The translations under genes were made by a program, and so were the position numbers. Under the pieces are notes generated by a model that ran no database searches, was not told the DNA's origin, and saw only the letters and a list, made by a program, of their open reading frames with translations. This document shows positions 1 to 5,874 of a DNA stretch of 7,955 nt, one piece after another (positions within the stretch are counted from its first letter, which is position 1; each line of letters starts with the position of its first letter). The DNA lies in the NCBI GenBank assembly GCA_024404125.1, contig JAKSQL010000044.1:1-7955 (forward strand). The letters are read 5' to 3'. The DNA comes from Clostridia bacterium (GTDB lineage: Bacteria; Bacillota; Clostridia; Oscillospirales; Acutalibacteraceae).

Positions 1-1107
1 AAGGAATAAATCCGCACCCGCGTATATACGGTGTGCAAGCGTTTGGTCAAAGCCGAGTTTAAGTCCTACTTTATCGGGGTACTTTGATGCCATTTCATAG
101 AAAAAGGTTTCAAACTCCCATTCGCCCGAGCCCAAAATAACAAACTGCAAATCCGCCTTTAAAAGTTCCTCAAATACACATTTTACAAGGTCAATACCCT
201 TATGCTTTACAAGACGGGTAACCATACCTATTAAAGGTACGTCTTTTACGGGAAGTCCCATTTGCTCTTGAAGTTCTTTCTTATTCTGTGCTTTCAAATT
301 AAGTGTTTCGGCGCTAAAGTTTTTATATATAAGATTATCGGTTTCGGGATTGTACACGTCATAGTCTATGCCGTTTACTATGCCCGTAAGTTTATAGGTA
401 AACTGCTTAAGTATCGGGTCAAGACCGTGAGAATAGTAAGGGTCTAAAATCTCTTTTGAATAGGTGGGAGATACGGTGGTTACCTTATCCGCACACTGTA
501 TTGCGCCTTTCATAAGGTTTACGCAACCGTCATACTCAACTATACTCTCTCTGCCCTCGGGAAGACCTAATACGTCCCCGTAAAGTTCCATACCGTATTT
601 GCCCTGATACTGAATATTATGAATTGTAAATACCGTTTTGATATCCTTATACTTTTCGTCAAACTTATAAAGTTCGTTAAGATATACGGGTATCATTGCA
701 GTCTGCCAATCGTTACAGTGAATAATATCGGGGGTAAAACCGATATGCGGTATTATTTCGAGTACCGCGCGGGAGAAGAAAGCGAAGCGCTCGGCATCAT
801 CATAAAACCCGTATAGACCGTTACGGTTAAAGTAATATTGGTTATCTATAAGGTAATAAATAACACCGTTCATATGTGCTTCAAATATTCCGCAGTACTG
901 ACGCCGCCACGAAACAGGCACTGTAATACTGCAAACAAAATTCATATTTTCGCGAAGTTCTTCGCTTATACCGCTGTATAACGGTAAAACTATTCTGCAC
1001 CCTACAAGACGTTTTCTGAGTGCCTTTGGTAATGCGCCCGCAACGTCTGCAAGACCGCCCGACATCGCAAACGGGTATGCTTCACTTGAAGCAAATAAGA
1101 CTTTCAT
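1..1107 (-). CDS. glgA: Glycogen synthase GlgA (ADP-glucose type, GT5), 3' end cut by window edge
   Basis: Transfers glucose from ADP-glucose to the non-reducing end of an alpha-1,4-glucan in the cytoplasm. The frame is open from the ATG at 1107 to the left edge, giving 369 residues of a protein usually about 475-480 long, so most of the C-terminal Rossmann domain is missing. Visible landmarks are the N-terminal MSGGLADV loop (residues 15-22), HCNDWQTA (130-137), FTIHNIQYQG (160-169), TTVSPTYSKEI (210-220), GIVNGID (242-248) and the start of the second domain with RLVKHKG (298-304). R298 and K303 correspond to the phosphate-binding Arg and Lys of the family. The start is supported by AAAGGAG at 1114-1120, six bases upstream. 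It follows glgD by 20 bases. Oddity: Met15 stands where E. coli GlgA has the ADP-glucose-binding Lys of KTGG. The catalytic glutamate region of the C-terminal domain lies outside the window. Identity is secure from several family motifs in order. Confidence 0.97.
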   Translation of the reverse strand, partial: MKVLFASSEAYPFAMSGGLADVAGALPKALRKRLVGCRIVLPLYSGISEELRENMNFVCSITVPVSWRRQYCGIFEAHMNGVIYYLIDNQYYFNRNGLYGFYDDAERFAFFSRAVLEIIPHIGFTPDIIHCNDWQTAMIPVYLNELYKFDEKYKDIKTVFTIHNIQYQGKYGMELYGDVLGLPEGRESIVEYDGCVNLMKGAIQCADKVTTVSPTYSKEILDPYYSHGLDPILKQFTYKLTGIVNGIDYDVYNPETDNLIYKNFSAETLNLKAQNKKELQEQMGLPVKDVPLIGMVTRLVKHKGIDLVKCVFEELLKADLQFVILGSGEWEFETFFYEMASKYPDKVGLKLGFDQTLAHRIYAGADLFL

Positions 1108-1122
1108 ATTTTACTCCTTTGC

Positions 1123-1136
1123 TTTGTTTAAACAAA
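1123..1136. repeat. 14-base perfect palindrome at the glgD/glgA junction
   Basis: TTTGTTTAAACAAA is a perfect 14-base palindrome centred on the glgD stop codon and ending just before the glgA Shine-Dalgarno site. It is seen directly. It has no loop, so it is a poor RNA hairpin. A protein-binding site or simple chance in AT-rich sequence are both possible. Confidence 0.4.
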
Positions 1137-2243
1137 CTGCAATTTTCTTATATGGAATATATCCTCTTTTGTTCCTTTTACGGTAGCGCCTTTGCTTATT
1201 GAAGAATTCTTATCCGCTATAACACAGTCTACAACCGCATTTTCGCTTACAAGTGCTTCTTGCATAATGATACTGTTTTCTACCACCGCACCTTTTTCTA
1301 CCTTTACGCCTCTGAACAAAATACTGTTTTTAACCGTACCGTCTATAATGCAACCATCCGCCACAACACTGTTTTGAACGTTTGATTTAGTTCCGTAGCG
1401 GGTAGGCATATCGTCCCGCGTTTTTGTAAATATCGGACGTGACAAATTGAATAAATCGTGTCTTGTATCCTTATTTAAAAGTGCCATATTGGCATTGTAA
1501 TAGGAATTTATACTGTCCATAACAAAGACTTTGCCGCTATGCTTAAAGCCGAAAACCTTAAGTTCGCTTAGTTTGTTGGCGATAATATCGCGGTTAAAAT
1601 CGGTAAGTCCCTCTTGGTTTGCCTCTTCAACAAGCGGTAAAAGGACCTTCTTGTTAACTACGGTTATGCCTATCGAATAGTTTACATTATCAAGCGAATC
1701 GTTTGAAAACTTCGCCGATTTTACGGTATCGCCGTCAAGGTCTAAAATCATAGTATGCTTATGCTTTTCGGGACTTTTACCGTAAGCATAAACCGTTGTT
1801 ATATCGGCACCTTTTTCGATATGGAAATCTATGCAAGATTCTATATCTACATTGGCAATACTGTCCCCATTATAAAGAACGATATAGTCCGCCCCGCTTC
1901 GCTCTATAAAAGCAGGACTTCCCGCAAGTGCTTCGATATTGCCGTGAAATCTTTTAGCAAGACTCGTATTATAAGGCGGAAGAATTCTTAAACCGCCTGC
2001 TTTACGGTCAAGGTCATAGTATACACCGCTGCCTACGTGGTCCATTAAAGAGCGGTAGTTTGCATTGGTTATTATACCTACGTTGGATATCCCCGCATTT
2101 ACGAAATTTGAAAGCGAAAAATCAATTATTCTGTATCTTGCGCCAAAAGGCATTGATGCCATAGAACGCACCGCCGTAAGTTCGTTTAACAGTGAATCGG
2201 AGGTGTTTGCGAAAACTATACCCGCTACTGCTGATGCTCTCAT
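1128..2243 (-). CDS. glgD: GlgD, non-catalytic ADP-glucose pyrophosphorylase-like partner subunit
   Basis: Paralogue of GlgC, 371 residues, with the same layout: a nucleotidyltransferase-like N-terminal domain (about 1-255) and a left-handed beta-helix C-terminal region (about 285-360). It keeps framework segments shared with GlgC: RYRIIDFSLSN (36-46), VGSG (70-73), DLDR (77-80) and LPPY (88-91). The catalytic signatures are gone: the glycine-rich GGQGSRL loop is replaced by TSDSLLN (14-20), SGDHIYKMD has become NGDSIANVD (125-133), and the EEKP sugar-phosphate motif has no counterpart near 175-182. In characterised Bacillota, GlgD forms a mixed tetramer with GlgC and changes its activity, so that is the inferred role. 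The ATG overlaps the glgC stop by 4 bases (ATGA), and GGAGGG at 2253-2258 lies 9 bases upstream, pointing to translational coupling and matched stoichiometry. Confidence 0.95.
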   Translation of the reverse strand: MRASAVAGIVFANTSDSLLNELTAVRSMASMPFGARYRIIDFSLSNFVNAGISNVGIITNANYRSLMDHVGSGVYYDLDRKAGGLRILPPYNTSLAKRFHGNIEALAGSPAFIERSGADYIVLYNGDSIANVDIESCIDFHIEKGADITTVYAYGKSPEKHKHTMILDLDGDTVKSAKFSNDSLDNVNYSIGITVVNKKVLLPLVEEANQEGLTDFNRDIIANKLSELKVFGFKHSGKVFVMDSINSYYNANMALLNKDTRHDLFNLSRPIFTKTRDDMPTRYGTKSNVQNSVVADGCIIDGTVKNSILFRGVKVEKGAVVENSIIMQEALVSENAVVDCVIADKNSSISKGATVKGTKEDIFHIRKLQFV

Positions 2244-3454
2244 CTTTTTTCACCCTCCGCAACGTCTTCTACTATCATTTGTTTTGACCTAATAACGGCA
2301 TTTTTACCGACCGTTATGTTAGCACCTATTACGGTTATACCCCAGTCTTCCGCGTTTTCGGCGGTCGGCTCCTGACCTACTGATGCATTTTGCTCTATAA
2401 CCGCGTTTTCGGCTACTATCGCATATTTTACCTTGGCGCCCTCTTTAATAACCGCGCCCGGCATAACAAGTGAATACTCCACGGCGGCTCCCTTTTCCAC
2501 CGTAACGTTTTCAAAAAGAATTGAATAATCAAGGTTGCCGTACACCTCGCAACCGTCGGTTACAAGTGAGTTTTCGACCTTACTCTCCCCGTCAATATAC
2601 TGCGGAGGAAAATTATCGGGGCGGGAATAAATGCGCCACTTTTTGTCCGAAAGATTAAGGTCTATTTTCGGATTTAAAAGGTCAAGATTTGCTTCCCATA
2701 AAGAGTCTACCGTTCCAACGTCTTTCCAATAATCGTTAAACTTATAAACCATCATATTTTCTTTGGCATTTAACATCATCGGTATTATATCCTTACCGAA
2801 ATCGTTTGAAGAATCTTTATTCTCCGCATCAAGACAAAGATATTTTTTAAGTTTATCAAATGAAAAAACGTATATTCCCATTGAAGCAAGGTTGCTTTTC
2901 GGGTTTTTCGGTTTTTCTTCAAACTCGTATATTTTGCCGTTCTCATCGGCATTCATTATACCGAATCTCGATGCCTCCTCAAACGGCACTTTAAGCACCG
3001 AAATCGTGCAGGCGGCATTTGTTTTAACGTGTTGCTTTATCATATCGGAATAATCCATCTTATAAATATGGTCGCCCGAAAGTATTAAAACAAACTCGGG
3101 GTCATACCTCTCGATAAATTCCAAATTCTGATATATTGCATTGGCGGTACCCGTATACCAGTCGCCGCCCTTTTGACCTTGATACGGAGGCAAAATATGA
3201 ACGCCGCCGCCCGTTCTGTCAAGGTCCCACGGTTTACCCGAACCCACGTAATCGTTAAGTTCGAGGGGCTTATACTGCGTAAGTATTCCCACAGTATCAA
3301 TACCCGAATTTATGCAGTTTGAAAGAGGAAAATCTATTATTCGGTACTTTCCTCCGTAAGGAACTGCCGGTTTTGCTATCTTGCCGGTAAGGACACCGAG
3401 TCTGCTGCCCTGACCTCCTGCCAGAAGCATAGCCACACATTTTTTCTTTGCCAC
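2240..3454 (-). CDS. glgC: Glucose-1-phosphate adenylyltransferase GlgC
   Basis: Makes ADP-glucose and pyrophosphate from ATP and glucose-1-phosphate, the committed step of bacterial glycogen synthesis. The 404-residue length is normal for the family. Motifs in order are LAGGQGSRL (11-19) for nucleotide binding, KPAVPYGG (28-35), RIIDFPLSN (38-46), GTANAIYQN (102-110), SGDHIYKMDY (126-135) with the metal/catalytic Asp128, FGIM (164-167), EEKP (179-182) with the glucose-1-phosphate-binding Lys181, and DVGT (245-248). A hexapeptide-repeat beta-helix follows from about 290 to 390. The start codon is GTG, not ATG. It is preferred because GGAG at 3463-3466 sits 8 bases upstream and the nearby ATGs are in another frame. 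It lies 21 bases after glgB and overlaps glgD by 4 bases, and is presumed to work as a GlgC/GlgD heterotetramer. Confidence 0.98.
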   Translation of the reverse strand: MAKKKCVAMLLAGGQGSRLGVLTGKIAKPAVPYGGKYRIIDFPLSNCINSGIDTVGILTQYKPLELNDYVGSGKPWDLDRTGGGVHILPPYQGQKGGDWYTGTANAIYQNLEFIERYDPEFVLILSGDHIYKMDYSDMIKQHVKTNAACTISVLKVPFEEASRFGIMNADENGKIYEFEEKPKNPKSNLASMGIYVFSFDKLKKYLCLDAENKDSSNDFGKDIIPMMLNAKENMMVYKFNDYWKDVGTVDSLWEANLDLLNPKIDLNLSDKKWRIYSRPDNFPPQYIDGESKVENSLVTDGCEVYGNLDYSILFENVTVEKGAAVEYSLVMPGAVIKEGAKVKYAIVAENAVIEQNASVGQEPTAENAEDWGITVIGANITVGKNAVIRSKQMIVEDVAEGEKR

Positions 3455-3462
3455 GGTAACAT

Positions 3463-3466
3463 CTCC
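3463..3466 (-). promoter_or_regulatory. Ribosome binding site that decides the GTG start of glgC
   Basis: On the minus strand GGAG is followed by 8 bases and then GTG. The two ATG triplets beside this GGAG (ATGGAG and GATGTT) are out of frame with glgC, so the GTG at 3454 is the only well-placed start. Confidence 0.8.
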
Positions 3467-3475
3467 ATTTTTATA

Positions 3476-5353
3476 TTACTTGACTGTTTTCTTTCTGTTT
3501 ATTTTCGGTACTTTATAGTAGGTGACCGAAAGAGGCGGTATATCTACCGCAATTGAATTATCAAATCCGTGCATGGATATATTTTCACTTTCATAGGAGG
3601 AAAGCGCTTTAGTTTCTCCGCCGTATTTTTGAAGGTCGGTTGAAAATACCGCTTTATATGTGCCGCACTTCGGTACACCTATACGGTAGTTTTCTCGCCT
3701 TACGGGAACAAAATTGCATAAACAAATAAGTTCGTTACCTTTTTTATCTATTCTTCTGAATGATATTATGCTTTGCGCATTATCATCACTCGCAATCCAC
3801 GAAAAGCCCTCCCAAGAATAGTCTGTTTCGTAAAGCGGCGGATTATCAAGATAAAACTTATTGAGAGATTTTACAAAGTTCTGCATTTGCTTATGAGCAT
3901 CGTAGTCGAGCAAAAGCCAATCGAGTTGCTGCTTGTAGTTCCACTCGATAAACTGCGCGAATTCCTGCCCCATAAACAAAAGTTTTTTACCGGGGTGAGC
4001 CATCATATATCCGTAAAAAGCACGCAGTGACTTAAACTTATCGTTATATTCACCCGGCATTTTATTTATCATCGAACACTTGCCGTGAACTACCTCATCG
4101 TGCGAAATGGGAAGAACAAAATTTTCAGAGAACGCATAGAAAAACGAAAAGGTTATACAGTCGTGATTATCTTTTCTGAAATAAGGGTCAAGCGACATAT
4201 ACCTTAACATATCGTTCATCCAACCCATATTCCATTTAAAGTTAAACCCGAGTCCGCCGTCAAAAGCCGGCTTTGTAACCATAGGCCACGCGGTAGATTC
4301 TTCGGCTATCATAAGAATATCGGGGTCCGCTTCAAATGCCGCTTTGTTTACCTGCCGCAAAAGTTCTACGGCATCTAAATTTTCTCTGCCGCCGTAGGAA
4401 TTCGGTATCCACTCACCGTCTTTCCTGCCGTAGTCAAGATACAGCATTGATGCTACCGCGTCTACCCTTAACCCATCAATATGGTACTCTTTGATAAAAT
4501 ACACGGCACTCGAAATAAGAAAACTCATAACCTGCGGTTTACCGTAATCGAAAACCGCCGTTCCCCATTCTTTATGCTCGCCTTTTCTGCTATCCGCATA
4601 CTCGTAAGCGGCGGTGCCGTCAAACCTATAAAGGCCGAATTCGTCCTTCGGGAAATGCGCGGGCACCCAGTCAAGAATAACACCTATTCCACACGAGTGC
4701 ATTATATCAACAAATTTTTTAAAGTCATCGGGTGTGCCGTATCTTGAAGTAGGTGCAAAGTATCCCGTAACCTGATACCCCCATGAGCCCTCAAACGGGT
4801 GCTCGGTGACGGGCATAAGTTCTATATGTGTATACCCCATATCCTTTACGTATTTTGAAAGTTGCTTTGCAAGAGATACGTAATCAAAGGTATTGCCGTC
4901 CTCATATCTGCGCCACGAACCCAAATGCACCTCATAGATATTTACGGGAGAAGAGTATATATCTTTTTGCGATTTTTGTTTTATATACTCCCCGTCACTC
5001 CAAGCAAAATTATGTTCACCGTAAAGTTTTGATGCGTTACCCGGTGCCGTTTCAAAATGATGGGCATACGGGTCGCTTTTTAAGGTAATATTACCGTCAG
5101 AACCGCAGACGGCATATTTGTAGCAGTCAAATTCTTTAAGACCGGATATTTCGGTTTCGAATATTCCGCTCTCTACCCTTTTCATATAGTTGGCATCAGT
5201 ATCCCAAGAGTTAAAGTCACCTACAACACTTACACTTTTTGCGTTTGGTGCCCAAACCCTGAATGTTGCCTTATCTCCGTTTAAAAAAGAGCCGAGATAC
5301 TTATAAGCATCACATTTAACGGTAGATGAAAAAGTTTCAAAGAATTCCCGCAT
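3476..5353 (-). CDS. glgB: 1,4-alpha-glucan branching enzyme GlgB (GH13)
   Basis: Cuts an alpha-1,4-glucan chain and re-attaches it through an alpha-1,6 bond, giving glycogen its branches. The protein has 625 residues: a CBM48 domain (about 20-105), a GH13 TIM barrel (about 135-500) and a C-terminal beta-sandwich (about 520-615). Visible signatures are ELMPVTEHP (178-186), GSWGYQVTGYFAPTSRYG (189-206), DWVPAHFP (228-235), HIDGLRVDAV (291-300) with nucleophile Asp298, IAEEST (349-354) with acid/base Glu351, and ISHDEVVHGK (416-425) with Asp419. It lacks the extra N-terminal domain of the roughly 730-residue E. coli enzyme, as is usual in Bacillota. The ATG is supported by AGGAAAGG at 5360-5367, six bases upstream. 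It is the first gene of the glg operon and directly follows the promoter near 5403-5431. The tail is short and basic (INRKKTVK). Confidence 0.98.
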   Translation of the reverse strand: MREFFETFSSTVKCDAYKYLGSFLNGDKATFRVWAPNAKSVSVVGDFNSWDTDANYMKRVESGIFETEISGLKEFDCYKYAVCGSDGNITLKSDPYAHHFETAPGNASKLYGEHNFAWSDGEYIKQKSQKDIYSSPVNIYEVHLGSWRRYEDGNTFDYVSLAKQLSKYVKDMGYTHIELMPVTEHPFEGSWGYQVTGYFAPTSRYGTPDDFKKFVDIMHSCGIGVILDWVPAHFPKDEFGLYRFDGTAAYEYADSRKGEHKEWGTAVFDYGKPQVMSFLISSAVYFIKEYHIDGLRVDAVASMLYLDYGRKDGEWIPNSYGGRENLDAVELLRQVNKAAFEADPDILMIAEESTAWPMVTKPAFDGGLGFNFKWNMGWMNDMLRYMSLDPYFRKDNHDCITFSFFYAFSENFVLPISHDEVVHGKCSMINKMPGEYNDKFKSLRAFYGYMMAHPGKKLLFMGQEFAQFIEWNYKQQLDWLLLDYDAHKQMQNFVKSLNKFYLDNPPLYETDYSWEGFSWIASDDNAQSIISFRRIDKKGNELICLCNFVPVRRENYRIGVPKCGTYKAVFSTDLQKYGGETKALSSYESENISMHGFDNSIAVDIPPLSVTYYKVPKINRKKTVK

Positions 5354-5370
5354 ATTTTACCTTTCCTTTT

Positions 5371-5393
5371 GAAATTACCAAAATATGTATTTC
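5371..5393 (-). other. Possible small hairpin in the glgB leader
   Basis: In the predicted leader RNA, GAAATAC can pair with GTAATTTC if one A is bulged, with an 8-base loop. It would form within a few bases of the predicted transcript 5' end and end 3 bases before the Shine-Dalgarno site. A 5' hairpin can stabilise a transcript, but this stem is AT-rich and weak, so the role is speculative. Confidence 0.25.
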
Positions 5394-5402
5394 TACGTTT
5401 AT

Positions 5403-5431
5403 ATTATAACAAATAAAATAACGTTTTTCAA
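5403..5431 (-). promoter_or_regulatory. Promoter of the glgBCDA operon (vegetative sigma-A type)
   Basis: Reading the minus strand, the -35 box TTGAAA (5431-5426) is separated by exactly 17 bases from the -10 box TATAAT (5408-5403). A TGT directly before the -10 box gives an extended -10. Five of six -35 bases and all six -10 bases match the sigma-70/sigma-A consensus. The sequence upstream of the -35 box (about 5432-5470) is nearly pure A/T and could act as an UP element. Transcription would start near 5396, leaving a leader of about 43 bases before glgB. The B. subtilis glg operon is reported to depend on the sporulation factor sigma-E, whereas this promoter looks vegetative. Confidence 0.85.
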
Positions 5432-5446
5432 TACATTTTGTTATAA
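5404..5446. repeat. 10-base perfect inverted repeat bracketing the glg promoter
   Basis: TTATAACAAA at 5404-5413 and its exact reverse complement TTTGTTATAA at 5437-5446 lie with centres 33 bases apart, about three helical turns. One arm overlaps the -10 box of the glg promoter; the other sits just upstream of the -35 box. This would suit a regulator bound on one face of the DNA. The region is extremely AT-rich, so chance is a real alternative. Confidence 0.45.
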
Positions 5447-5472
5447 AATTTCCATATTTTAATTTATTTTTC

Positions 5473-5497
5473 TTGTGCTTTTGTGTAGTTTGCACAA
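5473..5497. repeat. TTGTGC/GCACAA dyad with an extra TTGTG copy upstream of the glg promoter
   Basis: On the plus strand TTGTGC (5473-5478) and GCACAA (5492-5497) form a perfect 6-base inverted repeat with a 13-base spacer. A third copy, TTGTG (5481-5485), also pairs with CACAA (5493-5497). The cluster lies roughly 75-100 bases upstream of the predicted transcription start. It does not resemble a terminator for the gene before it, because no T run follows on the minus strand. It may be an activator site or chance. Confidence 0.35.
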
Positions 5498-5523
5498 TTT
5501 TTACACCTTTACTATATACAGAA

Positions 5524-5796
5524 CTATCGTACCGAAGTCATATACCTTACCGCCGTATTTTCATTTGCGGTAACAAGTACCGTTTCGTGCCCTATTACTT
5601 TTATGTCGTGAAACGGAATTATTATATCGTCCTTGCTTCCCATAAGACCTAAAAGGCGCGGCTTGCCGTATATCACTACCGATACCAACGTACCGCTGTC
5701 GGTATCGAGTTCTATATCCGAAATGTACCCTAAAACCGCACCGTCTTCAACACATACTACCTGCTTGTTTTTAAGTTCGTCAATTCTGCAAATCAT
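5524..5796 (-). CDS. PRC-barrel protein, YlmC/YmxH sporulation family
   Basis: Small protein of 90 residues made of a single PRC-barrel. Features seen are MICRIDELKNKQVV (1-14) as first strand, the glycine turn LGYISDIELD (22-31), a hydrophobic strand LVSVVIYG (37-44), then KDDIIIPFHDIKVIG (55-69), which is close to the conserved D-x-V-I-P-W-x-x-I-x-x-I-G end of YlmC/YmxH proteins. About 15 extra residues follow the barrel. Family members occur in endospore-forming Bacillota, where they are linked to sporulation, but their molecular function is not established. There is no signal peptide or membrane segment. The ATG is preceded by GAGGTG at 5804-5809, 7 bases upstream. It stands alone between the HAD gene and the glg promoter. 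I see no convincing promoter of its own, so it may be read from upstream through the stem-loop at 5846-5870. Confidence 0.85.
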   Translation of the reverse strand: MICRIDELKNKQVVCVEDGAVLGYISDIELDTDSGTLVSVVIYGKPRLLGLMGSKDDIIIPFHDIKVIGHETVLVTANENTAVRYMTSVR

Positions 5797-5820
5797 TTAT
5801 AAACACCTCAAAATAGTATA

Positions 5821-5840
5821 TGTTTAAATGTGTTTAAATA
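5821..5840. repeat. Two tandem TGTTTAAAT units spaced exactly 10 bases
   Basis: TGTTTAAATG and TGTTTAAATA follow each other head to tail at 5821-5830 and 5831-5840, one helical turn apart, just upstream of the YlmC/YmxH-family gene. A further GTTTAAAT occurs at 5873-5880, across the stop codon of the HAD gene. They may be a binding site for the transcript of the small gene, or low-complexity coincidence. Confidence 0.35.
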
Positions 5841-5845
5841 TAATA

Positions 5846-5870
5846 TCGGCGGACAAAATTTGTCCGCCGA
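5846..5870 (-). terminator. Strong GC-rich stem-loop after the HAD gene, possible terminator
   Basis: TCGGCGGACAAA and TTTGTCCGCCGA are perfect complements around a single A, in practice a stem of about 9-10 pairs with a short A/T loop. It starts 4 bases after the HAD stop codon, the right place for a terminator of the Nudix-RING-HAD cluster. The following minus-strand sequence (ATATTATATTT) is only partly T-rich, so termination may be inefficient. It could instead be an RNA-stabilising or processing hairpin inside a longer transcript that includes the next gene. Confidence 0.6.
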
Positions 5871-5874
5871 AAGT

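Noticed and set aside
262..816. Plus-strand open frames at 262-447 and 619-816
   Set aside because: They lie opposite glgA, whose continuous minus-strand frame with GT5 motifs fully explains this sequence.
1755..1991. Plus-strand open frames inside glgD, glgC, glgB and the RING-like gene
   Set aside because: All lie opposite well-conserved minus-strand genes, have no family motifs or good ribosome sites, and look like shadows.
5415..5432. Possible CcpA (cre) site in the spacer of the glg promoter (TGAAAAACGTTA)
   Set aside because: It has a central CG and flanking A/T, but an extra A shifts the spacing and the closing CA of the consensus is missing, so the match is too poor.
5473..5523. Intrinsic terminator after the YlmC/YmxH-family gene
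   Set aside because: The available stem is only 6 pairs with a 13-base loop, and the following minus-strand sequence is A-rich, not T-rich.
5354..5523. Riboswitch or T-box in the glg leader
   Set aside because: The predicted leader is only about 43 bases and AT-rich, with no room for a known aptamer.
5815..5843. Promoter for the YlmC/YmxH-family gene using TATACT as -10
   Set aside because: The matching -35 position reads TTATAT, and transcription would start inside the Shine-Dalgarno site, leaving almost no leader.
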